From Palsa-459 sp963841965 (GTDB taxonomy: Bacteria; Actinomycetota; Acidimicrobiia; Acidimicrobiales; RAAP-2): 64,000 nucleotides of DNA. Location: positions 310,001 to 374,000 of the forward strand of contig CAWJES010000010.1 in the NCBI GenBank assembly GCA_963841965.1. The letters are read 5' to 3'. This document shows positions 1 through 14,882 of the stretch, one piece after another. Position 1 is the first letter of the stretch. Every line of letters starts with the position of its first letter. The notes beneath the pieces were generated by a model. That model was given only the letters and a program-made list of their open reading frames with translations, was not told the origin of the DNA and searched no databases. The translations under genes were made by a program, and so were the position numbers.

Positions 1-1972
1 AGCCGAACATGTCGGCCAGCGGCACCAGGGCGCGGATGACCTGCGAGTTGCCCCGCTGGTCCATCCCCTCGACCCGTCCCCGGCGCGAGGAGAGGTCGCC
101 GATCACGTCGCCCATGTAGTCGTCGGGCGTGACCACCTCGACGGCCATGACCGGCTCCAGCAGCACGGGGCTGGCGGCCCTCGCGGCCTTCTTCACGGCC
201 ATGGATCCGGCGATCTTGAAGGCCATCTCCGAGGAGTCGACGTCGTGGTAGGAGCCGTAGGTGAGCGTGACGCGCAGGTCCACCGCGGGGTAGCCGGCGA
301 GCACGCCCGAGGTGAGGGCCTCCTGGATGCCGGCGTCGACCGCGGGGATGTACTCCTTCGGGATCACGCCGCCCGTGATGGCGTCGACGAACTCGTAGCC
401 GCCGCCCGGGCCGAGCGGCTCGAGCGAGATGACCACGTGCCCGTACTGGCCGCGACCGCCGGTCTGGCGGACGTAGCGCTCCTCGATCTTGTCGACCTTC
501 TTGCGGACCGTCTCGCGGTAGGCGACCTGGGGCTTGCCCACGTTCGCGTCGACGGAGAACTCGCGGAGCATGCGGTCGACGAGCACCTCGAGGTGCAGCT
601 CGCCCATGCCCGAGATGACGGTCTGGCCGGTCTCCTCGTCGGAGCGGACCCGGAAGGTCGGGTCCTCCTCGGACAGCGAGAACAGCGCCTTGGAGAGCTT
701 GTCCTGGTCGACCTTGGTCTTGGGCTCGACCGCGACGTGGATGACCGGCTCGGGGAACTCGAGGCTCTCGAGCTGGATCTTGTGGTCCGAGTCGCTCAGC
801 GTGTCGCCGGTCGTCGTCTGCTTGAGCCCCACCGCGGCGATGATGTCGCCGGTGCGCACCACGTCGAGGTCGGCGCGGTTGTTCGCGTGCATCTGCAGCA
901 GGCGCCCGAGGCGCTCCTTGCGGTCCTTCGTCGTGTTCGTCACCGTCGCGCCCTTCTCGAGCGTGCCCGAGTAGACGCGGAGGTACGTGAGCTTGCCGAC
1001 ATAGGGGTCGGTCATGATCTTGAACGCGAGCGCGCTGAACGGCTCGTCGTCCGAGGCCTTGCGCTCGAGCACCTCGTCCTTGCCCGGGACGGTGCCCGGC
1101 GTCGGGGGGACGTCGAGCGGGGACGGCAGGTAGTCGACGACGGCGTCGAGCATCGGCTGGACGCCCTTGTTCTTGAAGGCGCTGCCGCAGAGGATCGGCA
1201 CGCAGGCGGACGCGAGGGTCCCGGCCCGCAGCGCGCGGCGCAGGTCGTCCTTGGTGATCTCCTCCTCGGCGAGGTACTTCTCCATGACGGTGTCGTCGAA
1301 GTTGCTGAGGACGTCGATCAGCTGGTGGCGGGCGTCCTCCGCCTCGAGGATCAGGTTCTCGGGGATCGGCTCGTCGATCCACTCCTCGCCCATGCCCTCG
1401 TCCCAGACCTTGGCGGTCATGGCGAGCAGGTCGACAACGCCGCGGAAGTCGGATTCCGCCCCGATCGGGAGCTGGATGACGGCGGGCAGGCAGTCGAGTC
1501 GGTCCTTGATCATCTCGACGCACCGCTCGAAGTTGGCGCCGACCCGGTCCATCTTGTTCACGAAGCAGATCCGGGGGACCTCGTACTTGTTCGCCTGGCG
1601 CCAGACAGTCTCGGTCTGGGGCTCCACGCCGGCGACCGCGTCGAACACCGCGACCGCGCCGTCGAGCACGCGCAGCGAACGCTCCACCTCGACGGTGAAG
1701 TCGACGTGGCCGGGCGTGTCGATGATGTTGATCAGGTGGTTGTCCCAGTGGCAGGTGGTCGCCGCGGAGGTGATGGTGATCCCGCGCTCCTGCTCCTGGA
1801 CCATCCAGTCCATGGTCGCGGCACCCTCGTGGACCTCGCCGATCTTGTAGTTGCGGCCCGTGTAGTACAGGATCCGCTCGGTCGTCGTCGTCTTGCCCGC
1901 GTCGATGTGGGCCATGATCCCGATGTTGCGGATCTTCTCAAGCGGGAATTCCCGCGGCGTGGAGTCGGCCAT
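1..1972 (-). CDS. fusA: Translation elongation factor G (3' end missing)
   Basis: EF-G is the GTPase that drives ribosomal translocation and, with ribosome recycling factor, subunit splitting. The start ATG is at 1972 (MADSTPREFPLEKIRN...). Visible G-domain motifs are the P-loop AHIDAGKTTTT, the switch II motif DTPGHVDF and NKMD. Domains II-V follow, and the frame is open to the window edge, where the last codons read PLADMFG, close to the usual C-terminus. About 657 of roughly 700 residues are present. It is the last visible gene of the rpsL-rpsG-fusA unit, about 100 nt after rpsG. No frameshift was seen. The product is certain; only the 3' end is lost at the window boundary. Confidence 0.97.
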   Translation of the reverse strand, partial: MADSTPREFPLEKIRNIGIMAHIDAGKTTTTERILYYTGRNYKIGEVHEGAATMDWMVQEQERGITITSAATTCHWDNHLINIIDTPGHVDFTVEVERSLRVLDGAVAVFDAVAGVEPQTETVWRQANKYEVPRICFVNKMDRVGANFERCVEMIKDRLDCLPAVIQLPIGAESDFRGVVDLLAMTAKVWDEGMGEEWIDEPIPENLILEAEDARHQLIDVLSNFDDTVMEKYLAEEEITKDDLRRALRAGTLASACVPILCGSAFKNKGVQPMLDAVVDYLPSPLDVPPTPGTVPGKDEVLERKASDDEPFSALAFKIMTDPYVGKLTYLRVYSGTLEKGATVTNTTKDRKERLGRLLQMHANNRADLDVVRTGDIIAAVGLKQTTTGDTLSDSDHKIQLESLEFPEPVIHVAVEPKTKVDQDKLSKALFSLSEEDPTFRVRSDEETGQTVISGMGELHLEVLVDRMLREFSVDANVGKPQVAYRETVRKKVDKIEERYVRQTGGRGQYGHVVISLEPLGPGGGYEFVDAITGGVIPKEYIPAVDAGIQEALTSGVLAGYPAVDLRVTLTYGSYHDVDSSEMAFKIAGSMAVKKAARAASPVLLEPVMAVEVVTPDDYMGDVIGDLSSRRGRVEGMDQRGNSQVIRALVPLADMFG

Positions 1973-2070
1973 AGATAGTTTCTGTTTGTTGGACTTACGG
2001 GGGGTGTTGGTCCATCTACGCGACTGCTCGGCGCTGGGTGAGTGGTCGAGCGTCGGCCCGCCATGATCGT

Positions 2071-2542
2071 CTACCAGCGGTAGTGCGCGAAGGCCTTGTT
2101 GGACTCGGCCATCTTGTGCATGTCCTCGCGGCGCTTCGCCGCGGCTCCAATGCCATTGCTCGGCGTCGAGGATCTCGTTCGCCAGGCGGTCGGCCATCGT
2201 CTTCTCGCGCCGGGCCTTGGCGTAGCCGGTCAGCCAGCGGATGGCGAGCGTTGTCGCCCTGCGGGGACGGACGTCGACGGGGACCTGGTAGGTCGCGCCT
2301 CCGACTCGGCGGCTGCGGACCTCGAGTTCGGGGCGGACGTTCTCGACGGCGCGCTTCAGCACGGCGACGGGGTCGGACTCGGTCTTGGCGGCAACCTGCT
2401 CCAGGGCGGAGTAGACGATGCGCTCGGCGACGGTGCGCTTGCCGCGCTGGAGGACCTTGTTGATCACCTGGGTCACGAGGACCGAGCGGTAGACGGGGTC
2501 TGGCGCGAGTTCGCGCCTCGGGGCGGGACCATTGCGGGGCAT
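2071..2542 (-). CDS. rpsG: 30S ribosomal protein S7, one-base frameshift near the 3' end
   Basis: S7 organises the 3' major domain of 16S rRNA. The start ATG (2542) shares one base with the rpsL stop codon, so the genes are translationally coupled. The protein begins MPRNGPAPRRELAPDPVYRS and follows the family to ...MADRLANEILDA. An extra base at about 2160-2162 then shifts the frame. Skipping it restores the ending NGIGAAVKRREDMHKMAES and AFAHYRW, with the stop at 2071-2073. The span is 472 nt, i.e. 157 codons plus one base, giving the normal 156 aa after repair. Because S7 is essential, a sequencing error is more likely than a real mutation. Confidence 0.93.
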
Positions 2543-2913
2543 CAGGACTCTTTCTTGGCGCCGTAGCGGCTACGGGCCTGCTTGCGGTCGCGCACGCCCG
2601 AGGTGTCGAGGGCGCCGCGGATGATCTTGTAGCGGACGCCGGGGAGGTCGCGGACTCGGCCGCCGCGCACGAGCACGATCGAGTGCTCCTGGAGGTTGTG
2701 GCCGACGCCGGGGATGTACGCGGTGATCTCGACGCCGCTCGTCAGGCGCACTCGGGCGACCTTGCGGAGGGCCGAGTTCGGCTTCTTGGGCGTGACGGTG
2801 TGGACGCGCGTGCAGACGCCCCGACGCTGCGGGGCACCCTTCAGCGCGGGGGTCTTGGTCTTGGAACTCTTGTCCTGCCGACCCTTCCGGACCAGCTGGG
2901 CGATCGTGGGCAC
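2542..2913 (-). CDS. rpsL: 30S ribosomal protein S12
   Basis: S12 lies in the decoding centre and controls translational accuracy. It is 123 aa with a GTG start at 2913 (MPTIAQLVRKGRQDKSS). The conserved TPKKPNSALRKVARVRL segment has the usual Lys43. Position 88 is arginine (RGGRVRDLPGVRYK) where most bacteria, including Mycobacterium tuberculosis, have lysine; K88R is a classic streptomycin-resistance substitution. It opens the rpsL-rpsG-fusA transcription unit, 116 nt after rpoC, with a possible promoter in that gap. The identity is certain; the resistance consequence is inferred. Confidence 0.98.
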   Translation of the reverse strand: MPTIAQLVRKGRQDKSSKTKTPALKGAPQRRGVCTRVHTVTPKKPNSALRKVARVRLTSGVEITAYIPGVGHNLQEHSIVLVRGGRVRDLPGVRYKIIRGALDTSGVRDRKQARSRYGAKKES

Positions 2914-2971
2914 GCGCTACCTCTCGATGGATCGAATACGAAGCGGCCGGGAACCGGCTCGCGGACAGGTC

Positions 2972-3001
2972 ACTCTAGGCGTCGCACGCATGCAGCGTCC
3001 A
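2972..3001 (-). promoter_or_regulatory. Possible promoter for rpsL-rpsG-fusA
   Basis: In the rpoC-rpsL gap the minus strand shows a TAGAGT -10 box (2972-2977) and a TGGACG -35-like box 18 nt upstream (2996-3001). They would give a leader of roughly 50 nt before the rpsL GTG. A short hairpin (CCGCCC / GGGCGG, 3003-3017) just after rpoC may end or attenuate rpoBC transcription. Assignment rests on pattern only. Confidence 0.4.
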
Positions 3002-3029
3002 GCCGCCCCTTGGGCGGAGCGGGCCCGGG

Positions 3030-10620
<7,591 letters not shown>

Positions 10621-10753
10621 CGGCCTACTCCTCTACGTGGTGGTGGACAGGTACGGCAGGACTAAGGGTCAGCGGGTGGAACCGGGCACTAGGGCGTGAA
10701 ATACCCCGACGCAAGGACGTGACGGGAGACACAGGAGGACCACGGCAGTTCGG

Positions 10754-10782
10754 ATGCTAGCGGTTCCACGGGGTCGACACAA
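10754..10782 (-). promoter_or_regulatory. Candidate rpoB promoter
   Basis: On the minus strand, TTGTGT (10777-10782) and TAGCAT (10754-10759) are separated by exactly 17 nt. This is a plausible sigma-70-type promoter with an actinobacterial TANNNT -10 element. Transcription would start about 125 nt upstream of the rpoB TTG codon. It could supply extra rpoBC transcripts independent of rplJL. Confidence 0.5.
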
Positions 10783-10872
10783 CCCCACCTGCTGTTGCAG
10801 GCGCCCCGGGGCAACACCCGTGCTGGGCGGCACCCTAGAGACCCCGTGGCTCCGGGTCAAGCACCCCTTGGC

Positions 10873-10896
10873 GCCCCCGGCCCGAAGGCCGGGGGC
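10873..10896 (-). terminator. UUCG-capped hairpin after rplL (attenuator or partial terminator)
   Basis: A perfect 10-bp stem (GCCCCCGGCC / GGCCGGGGGC on the minus strand) closes a TTCG tetraloop, 22 nt after the rplL stop. No U-tract follows, so it is more likely a partial terminator or an RNA-processing/stability element that lowers rpoBC expression relative to L7/L12 than a full terminator. Confidence 0.6.
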
Positions 10897-10918
10897 TAGG
10901 GGGTCCCCCTCCCGGCCG

Positions 10919-11317
10919 TTACTTGAGTTCGACGGTGGCGCCGGCGCCCTCGAGGGCGGCCTTCGCCTTCTCGGCGTCGTCCTTCGACACCTTCTCGAGC
11001 ACTGGCTTCGGTGCCCCGTCGACGAGGTCCTTCGCCTCCTTCAGCCCAAGGCTGGTCAGCGAACGCACCTCCTTGATGACCTGGATCTTCTTGTCGCCCG
11101 CGGCGGTCAGGATCACGTCGAAGTCGCTCTTGGCCTCTTCGCCGGCTCCACCTGCATCGCCTGCACCACCAGCAGCCGGTGCCGCTGCCACGGCCACGGG
11201 GGCCGCCGCTGTGACGCCGAAGCGCTCCTCGAACTCCTTCAGAAGCTCACTGAGCTCCAGAACTGACAACTCGGAGATCCCATCGAGGATCTGCTCCTTG
11301 GTAATTGTTCCAGCCAT
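10919..11317 (-). CDS. rplL: 50S ribosomal protein L7/L12
   Basis: L7/L12 forms the flexible stalk that recruits translational GTPases. It is 132 aa: an N-terminal dimerisation domain (MAGTITKEQILDGISELSVL), an Ala/Gly-rich hinge at about residues 36-62, and the C-terminal factor-binding domain (VILTAAGDKKIQVIKEVR, then GLKEAKDLVDGAPK). It starts at ATG 11317 with an upstream AGGAAGG-like site. It lies 45 nt after the inferred rplJ stop and before the large hairpin. Confidence 0.98.
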   Translation of the reverse strand: MAGTITKEQILDGISELSVLELSELLKEFEERFGVTAAAPVAVAAAPAAGGAGDAGGAGEEAKSDFDVILTAAGDKKIQVIKEVRSLTSLGLKEAKDLVDGAPKPVLEKVSKDDAEKAKAALEGAGATVELK

Positions 11318-11362
11318 GTTGGTGGCCTTCCTTTCTTGCTTGATCGTTGCGGATTGGGTCGG

Positions 11363-12080
11363 TTACTCGGCTGCCGGTGAATCTGGTCGGCTGGAGCCTC
11401 AGCAGCAGCCTCGGCGGAGCCTCTTCAGCAGCAGCCTCGGCGGGAGCCTCTTCAGCAGCAGCCTCGGCGGGAGCCTCTTCAGCGGCGGCCTCGGCGGGAG
11501 CCTCTTCAGCAGCAGCCTCGGCGGGAGCCTCTTCAGCGGCGGCCTCCTCTGCCGGTGCCCCGCCCTTCGAATCCAGCAGGGCCTGCAGGCCGTATGCGAA
11601 GTTCTGGGGCACTGCCTTGAGGAGCCCCGCCATCTGGCGCATCGGTGCCGCGAGGGCCCCCGCGAACTGGGCGAGGAGCACGTCACGGCTCGGCAGGTCG
11701 GCAAGTGCGCCGAGCTCCCGTGTCCCGATCAGCTTCCCGTCGAGCACGCCACCCTTGAGGATGAGGGCCGGGGCGCCCTTCGCGAAATCGCGGAGAGCCT
11801 TGGCCACGGCGGAGACGTCACCATCGACGAACGCGATGGCGGTCGGGCCGACGAGGAGCTCGTTCAGCGGCTCGTAGTTGGAACCGGAGATCGCCCGGCG
11901 GACCAGGGTGTTCTTGAAGACCTTGTAGTCGCCGCCCACGGTACGCAGAGTGCGGCGAAGCGATGCCATCTCGGCGACGGTCAGCCCGCGGTACTCCGTG
12001 ACGAGCGTCGCGGTCGACCCATCGATCTTGGCCTTGACGACCTCGATCTTCTCGACCTTGTCTGCGCGAGCCTTGTTCAT
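11363..12080 (-). CDS. rplJ: 50S ribosomal protein L10 with repeat-rich C-terminal tail (frameshifted)
   Basis: L10 anchors L7/L12 dimers to the ribosome and binds its own leader RNA. It starts at ATG 12080 (MNKARADKVEKIEVVKAKID). The core domain runs to about residue 170 (...MAGLLKAVPQNFAYGLQALL). After it comes a long tail of nine-residue repeats, AEEAPAEAA. One repeat unit is 26 nt instead of 27 (11401-11426), which shifts the frame near 11414-11416. A second missing base near 11386 is needed to reach the natural-looking ending DSPAAE and stop TAA at 11363-11365. Without repair the frame runs out of phase into rplL. Repaired length is about 239 aa, longer than typical L10 because of the tail. 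Confidence 0.9.
11401..11534 (-). repeat. 27-nt tandem repeats coding the L10 tail
   Basis: Five head-to-tail copies of a 27-nt unit (encoding AEEAPAEAA) occupy 11401-11426, 11427-11453, 11454-11480, 11481-11507 and 11508-11534, with a degenerate copy after them. Copies differ at GCT/GCC-type codons (agcagcagcc versus agcggcggcc). The first listed copy lacks one G, which breaks the rplJ frame. Such perfect repeats can change copy number by slippage and are hard to assemble. Confidence 0.9.
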
Positions 12081-12089
12081 CAGTCCTCC

Positions 12090-12215
12090 GCCGGGGTGCC
12101 TGCCCGGAAACAGGGCCGAAGGCACCGGCGCGCGAGGCGGAACCTCTCGCAGCCACCTCGTCAGGCTGGCCCTGGGGCCAATTGAGCGGTTGCCCGCACC
12201 GGATGTCTTCGGCGT
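12090..12215 (-). ncRNA. Ribosomal protein L10 leader
   Basis: The 209-nt gap between rplA and rplJ contains sequence typical of the L10 autoregulatory leader on the minus strand: CCGAAGACATCCGGTGCGGG near 12192-12213, then CCTGACGAGGTGGC and GAGAGG further on, followed by pyrimidine/GC-rich pairing up to the rplJ ribosome-binding site. In other bacteria the L10(L12)4 complex binds this kink-turn RNA to repress rplJL. Boundaries are approximate; recognition is from motif memory, not a covariance search. Confidence 0.65.
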
Positions 12216-12289
12216 TGTCGCGTACGTTGTCGCAGTCGAAACCGCGAACTGGGAGAATCTACTACAGGCCCGGGAGCCTCACAAGAGCG

Positions 12290-13006
12290 TCAGGCGCTCG
12301 CGAGCTCCTCGTCCACCTCTCGGGCGCGGGCCGGGTCGATCTTGACGCCGGGGCCCATGGTCGACGAGATCGTCACCGAGACCACGTAGCGGCCCTTCGC
12401 GGCCGACGGCTTGGCTCGGTGCAGCTCTTCGGTCACCGCGTGGATATTGCGGATGAGGTCCGCGCGGTCGAAGGAGACCTTGCCCACGCGAAGGTGGACG
12501 TTGCCGACCTTGTCCGTGCGGTACTCCACGCGGCCCGCCTTGAACTCAGCGACCGCCTTACCCACGTCGGTGGTGACGGTCCCCGTCTTCGGGTTCGGCA
12601 TCAGGCCGCGCGGGCCGAGGACGCGGCCGAGCGTGCCGACCTGGCCCATCAGGTCCGGCGTGGAGATGGCCACGTCGAAGTCCAAGAACCCCTCCTTGAC
12701 CTTCGCCACGAGGTCATCGGCTCCGACGACGTCGGCGCCCGCCTCGCGGGCCTCGGTCGCAGCCTCGCCGGCGGCGAACGCCACGACGCGGACGGTCCGG
12801 CCGGTCCCCGCGGGCAGGGACAGGGTGCCGCGGACGATCTGGTCCGCCTTGCGGGGGTCGACGCCGAGCCTGACCGCCAGCTCGACGGTCTCGTCGAACT
12901 TGGCCGTCGACAGGGCCTTGACCCGGTCGACCGCGTCGGCGACGCCGAACAGTTCCTCGCGGTTCACCTGGGTGGAGGCCGCCTCATATCGCTTCGAGTG
13001 CTTCAT
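12290..13006 (-). CDS. rplA: 50S ribosomal protein L1
   Basis: L1 binds 23S rRNA at the mobile L1 stalk near the E site and in many bacteria represses its own rplKA message. The protein is 238 aa, starting at ATG 13006 (MKHSKRYEAASTQVNREELF). The signature region VLGPRGLMPNPKTGTV is present. It begins 11 nt after the rplK stop, so the two genes form the standard rplK-rplA pair. The frame is intact. Confidence 0.98.
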   Translation of the reverse strand: MKHSKRYEAASTQVNREELFGVADAVDRVKALSTAKFDETVELAVRLGVDPRKADQIVRGTLSLPAGTGRTVRVVAFAAGEAATEAREAGADVVGADDLVAKVKEGFLDFDVAISTPDLMGQVGTLGRVLGPRGLMPNPKTGTVTTDVGKAVAEFKAGRVEYRTDKVGNVHLRVGKVSFDRADLIRNIHAVTEELHRAKPSAAKGRYVVSVTISSTMGPGVKIDPARAREVDEELASA

Positions 13007-13017
13007 CTCTGGCTCCT

Positions 13018-13446
13018 TCAGCCCACGACCGTGATGCCCATGGAGCGGGCAGTGCCCGCCACCTGGAGCTTGGCCATGTCGAGGTCGTCGGTGTTGAGGT
13101 CGACGAGCTTGATCTTTGCAATCTCTTCGACCTGGTCCTGGGTGACCTGCGCCACCGTCTCGCGACCGGCCAGGCTCGCGCCCTTCTCGACGCCGGCGGC
13201 CTGGCGCAGGAGCACCGGGGTCGGCGGGGTCTTGAGGACGAAGGTGAACGACCGGTCCTCGTAGATCGAGATCTCAACGGGAACCACGGTCCCTCGCTGG
13301 GACTCGGTGGCCGCGTTGTACTGCTTGCAGAACTCCATGGTCTGGATCCCGTGCGGCCCAAGGGCGGTGCCGACCGGCGGCGCGGGGGTGGCTCCCCCGG
13401 CCTCGAGCTGGATCTTGACGATGGCGACGACCTTCTTGGGCGCCAT
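13018..13446 (-). CDS. rplK: 50S ribosomal protein L11
   Basis: L11 binds the GTPase-associated centre of 23S rRNA and is needed for RelA activation and thiostrepton sensitivity. The protein is 142 aa starting at ATG 13446 (MAPKKVVAIVKIQLEAGGAT), with AGAGGAA upstream as ribosome-binding site. The proline-rich N-domain (PAPPVGTALGPHGI) and the C-terminal RNA-binding domain (GTARSMGITVVG at the end) are both intact. It sits 16 nt after nusG and 11 nt before rplA. The frame extends further upstream through nusG but without homology. Confidence 0.97.
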   Translation of the reverse strand: MAPKKVVAIVKIQLEAGGATPAPPVGTALGPHGIQTMEFCKQYNAATESQRGTVVPVEISIYEDRSFTFVLKTPPTPVLLRQAAGVEKGASLAGRETVAQVTQDQVEEIAKIKLVDLNTDDLDMAKLQVAGTARSMGITVVG

Positions 13447-13462
13447 GAGTGTTCCTCTCTTC

Positions 13463-14224
13463 CTAGAGCTTCGCGACTTGGCTGAAGTCGAGCTCGACCG
13501 GGGTCTCGCGACCGAAGATGTCGACGAGGACCTTGACCTTGAGCTGGTCCTCGTTGATCTCGGCGATGTGACCCGGGAAGTCCGCGAACGGGCCTTCCTT
13601 GATCCGCACCGTCTCGTTGAGCTCGAACTCGTGTGTGGGGCTCTTGCGCTTGGTCGGCGACTCGACACCCTCGACCTTCACGTGGAGGATCCCCTCGACC
13701 TCGCGCCTGCTGAGCGGGGTCGGCTTCGACGCGGAACCGACGAATCCGGTGACCCCGGGGGTCGACCGGATCGCGAACCAGACATCGTCCGAGGGGTTGC
13801 AGCGGACGAGCAGGTACCCGGGGAAGACCTTCTTCGAGACGGTGACCTTCTTGCCGTTCTTGAACTCGACCACGTCCTCCATGGGGACGACGATCTCGTG
13901 GATCCGGTCGCCGAGCTCGCGGGCCTTCACGATGTTCTCGAGGTTGCCCTTCACCTTGTTCTCGTAGCCGGAGTAGGTGTGGACCACGTACCACCGGCCG
14001 GGCCGGTCGAACGGACTCTCGACCTTGACGACTTCCTCGTCCTCGTCGCCGAACTCGTCCTCGAGCTCCGAGACGACATCTGCGGCTGCATCGTCGGCCA
14101 CAACGACCTCGTCGACCACGACCTCCCCGACGACGTCGCCGGCAGCATCGACCTCGTCGATGACCTCCACGATCTCGATGATCTCTACTGGGTGGTCCTG
14201 GGTGGTCATGGGTGTGTCACTCAT
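13463..14224 (-). CDS. nusG: Transcription termination/antitermination protein NusG
   Basis: NusG binds RNA polymerase and couples it to ribosomes or Rho. I chose ATG 14224 because it overlaps the secE stop (ATGA), giving 253 aa; an in-frame ATG at 14239 lies inside secE. About 80 acidic residues (rich in Glu, Asp, Val) precede the NGN domain, which starts near GRWYVVHTYSGYENKVKGNL. A KOW domain ends the protein (EGPFADFPGHIAEINEDQLK). The acidic N-terminal extension is common in actinobacterial NusG. Confidence 0.96.
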   Translation of the reverse strand: MSDTPMTTQDHPVEIIEIVEVIDEVDAAGDVVGEVVVDEVVVADDAAADVVSELEDEFGDEDEEVVKVESPFDRPGRWYVVHTYSGYENKVKGNLENIVKARELGDRIHEIVVPMEDVVEFKNGKKVTVSKKVFPGYLLVRCNPSDDVWFAIRSTPGVTGFVGSASKPTPLSRREVEGILHVKVEGVESPTKRKSPTHEFELNETVRIKEGPFADFPGHIAEINEDQLKVKVLVDIFGRETPVELDFSQVAKL

Positions 14225-14517
14225 TTGGTGAAGAGCCACAGGATGGCTTTCGAGAAGGAATAGTTGAGCCCGAAGATGAAGGTGATCATCAGGATCAGGA
14301 CGGTGCCGACGATGGCGGTGTAGTTCTTGACCTCCGGGCGCGTCGGCCAGTTGACCTGACGCATCTCGTCCCGCACCTCGCGGAAGTACTGGCGGACCCC
14401 GGTGCGCTCGCGCTTGCGATGCTGGACCTGCTGCGCCGAGGCGCGCTTGGACGTCGGGGCGCCATCGGCTCCCACCTGCCCCTGCTTCTGCATCTTGCGC
14501 TTGGTCTCGCGGTTCAC
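14221..14517 (-). CDS. secE: Preprotein translocase subunit SecE
   Basis: SecE is the small essential clamp subunit of the SecYEG translocon. The protein is 98 aa with a GTG start at 14517. A basic, Gln-rich cytoplasmic N-terminus is followed by the conserved amphipathic segment YFREVRDEMRQVNWPTR and one membrane span at about residues 67-86 (IVGTVLILMITFIFGL). Its stop overlaps the nusG start. It lies just after tRNA-Trp, the classic actinobacterial order. Confidence 0.97.
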   Translation of the reverse strand: MNRETKRKMQKQGQVGADGAPTSKRASAQQVQHRKRERTGVRQYFREVRDEMRQVNWPTRPEVKNYTAIVGTVLILMITFIFGLNYSFSKAILWLFTK

Positions 14518-14546
14518 TTTTCTCCGGCTTTCGATGCGCTCACGAG

Positions 14547-14619
14547 CAGGGCAGGAGGGACTTGAACCCCCAACCGCCGGTTTTGGAGACCGGTGCTCTA
14601 CCAGTTGAGCTACTGCCCT
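14547..14619 (-). tRNA. tRNA-Trp (CCA anticodon)
   Basis: A cloverleaf on the minus strand: acceptor stem AGGGCAG / CTGCCCT, D-arm AGCTCAACTGGTAGAGC, anticodon CCA within CTCCAAA, T-loop GTTCAAG. It is 73 nt with discriminator G and no encoded CCA end. It sits between rpmG and secE. Confidence 0.97.
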
Positions 14620-14649
14620 TGGCCTCCCGTCAAGCGGGCGCTCAACGGG

Positions 14650-14672
14650 CGAAGTGCGATGCTAGCACTTCG
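14650..14672 (-). promoter_or_regulatory. Hairpin with embedded -10-like box between rpmG and tRNA-Trp
   Basis: A perfect 8-bp inverted repeat (CGAAGTGC / GCACTTCG) has a 7-nt loop that on the minus strand carries TAGCAT, an actinobacterial -10-like hexamer. It could be a weak terminator for rpmG, a promoter for tRNA-Trp-secE-nusG, or both. The sequence does not decide between them. Confidence 0.4.
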
Positions 14673-14684
14673 GACCCCCGTGGC

Positions 14685-14849
14685 TCAGCGGGTCTCCTTG
14701 TGCATGGTGTGCTTGCGGTCCCACCGGCAGAACTTCTTCATCTCGATGCGCTCGCGGTCGTTGACCTTGTTCTTCATCGTGATGTAGTTCCTGCGCTTGC
14801 AGTCCTCGCAGGCCAGGGTGACCTGGACCCGCTTCTCGTTCTTAGCCAC
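14685..14849 (-). CDS. rpmG: 50S ribosomal protein L33
   Basis: A 54-aa large-subunit protein. The start is GTG 14849 (GTG GCT AAG AAC), set by an AAGGAGATCAC ribosome-binding site; the longer in-frame reading would run into tRNA-Met. The sequence has the first zinc-type pair Cys14/Cys17 (CEDC) and Cys41, but the fourth position of the usual CxxC is Asp44 (FCRWDRKHT). The metal site is therefore incomplete or altered. The rpmG/tRNA-Trp/secE neighbourhood supports the assignment. Confidence 0.96.
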   Translation of the reverse strand: MAKNEKRVQVTLACEDCKRRNYITMKNKVNDRERIEMKKFCRWDRKHTMHKETR

Positions 14850-14882
14850 GTGATCTCCTTTACCATCAGGGCCTACGCCCAG

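Larger units (their letters stand above)
10621..10918 (-). other. rplL-rpoB intergenic region
   Basis: This spacer of about 298 bases has no gene. On the minus strand it holds, in order, a strong GC hairpin just after rplL (10873-10896), a candidate promoter (10754-10782) and the rpoB ribosome-binding site (AGAGGAG, about 10627-10635). This is the usual place where rplJL and rpoBC transcription are uncoupled by partial termination and a secondary promoter. Confidence 0.7.

Noticed and set aside
245..1978. A 577-aa plus-strand open frame
   Set aside because: Antisense to fusA, which shows clear GTPase motifs on the minus strand.
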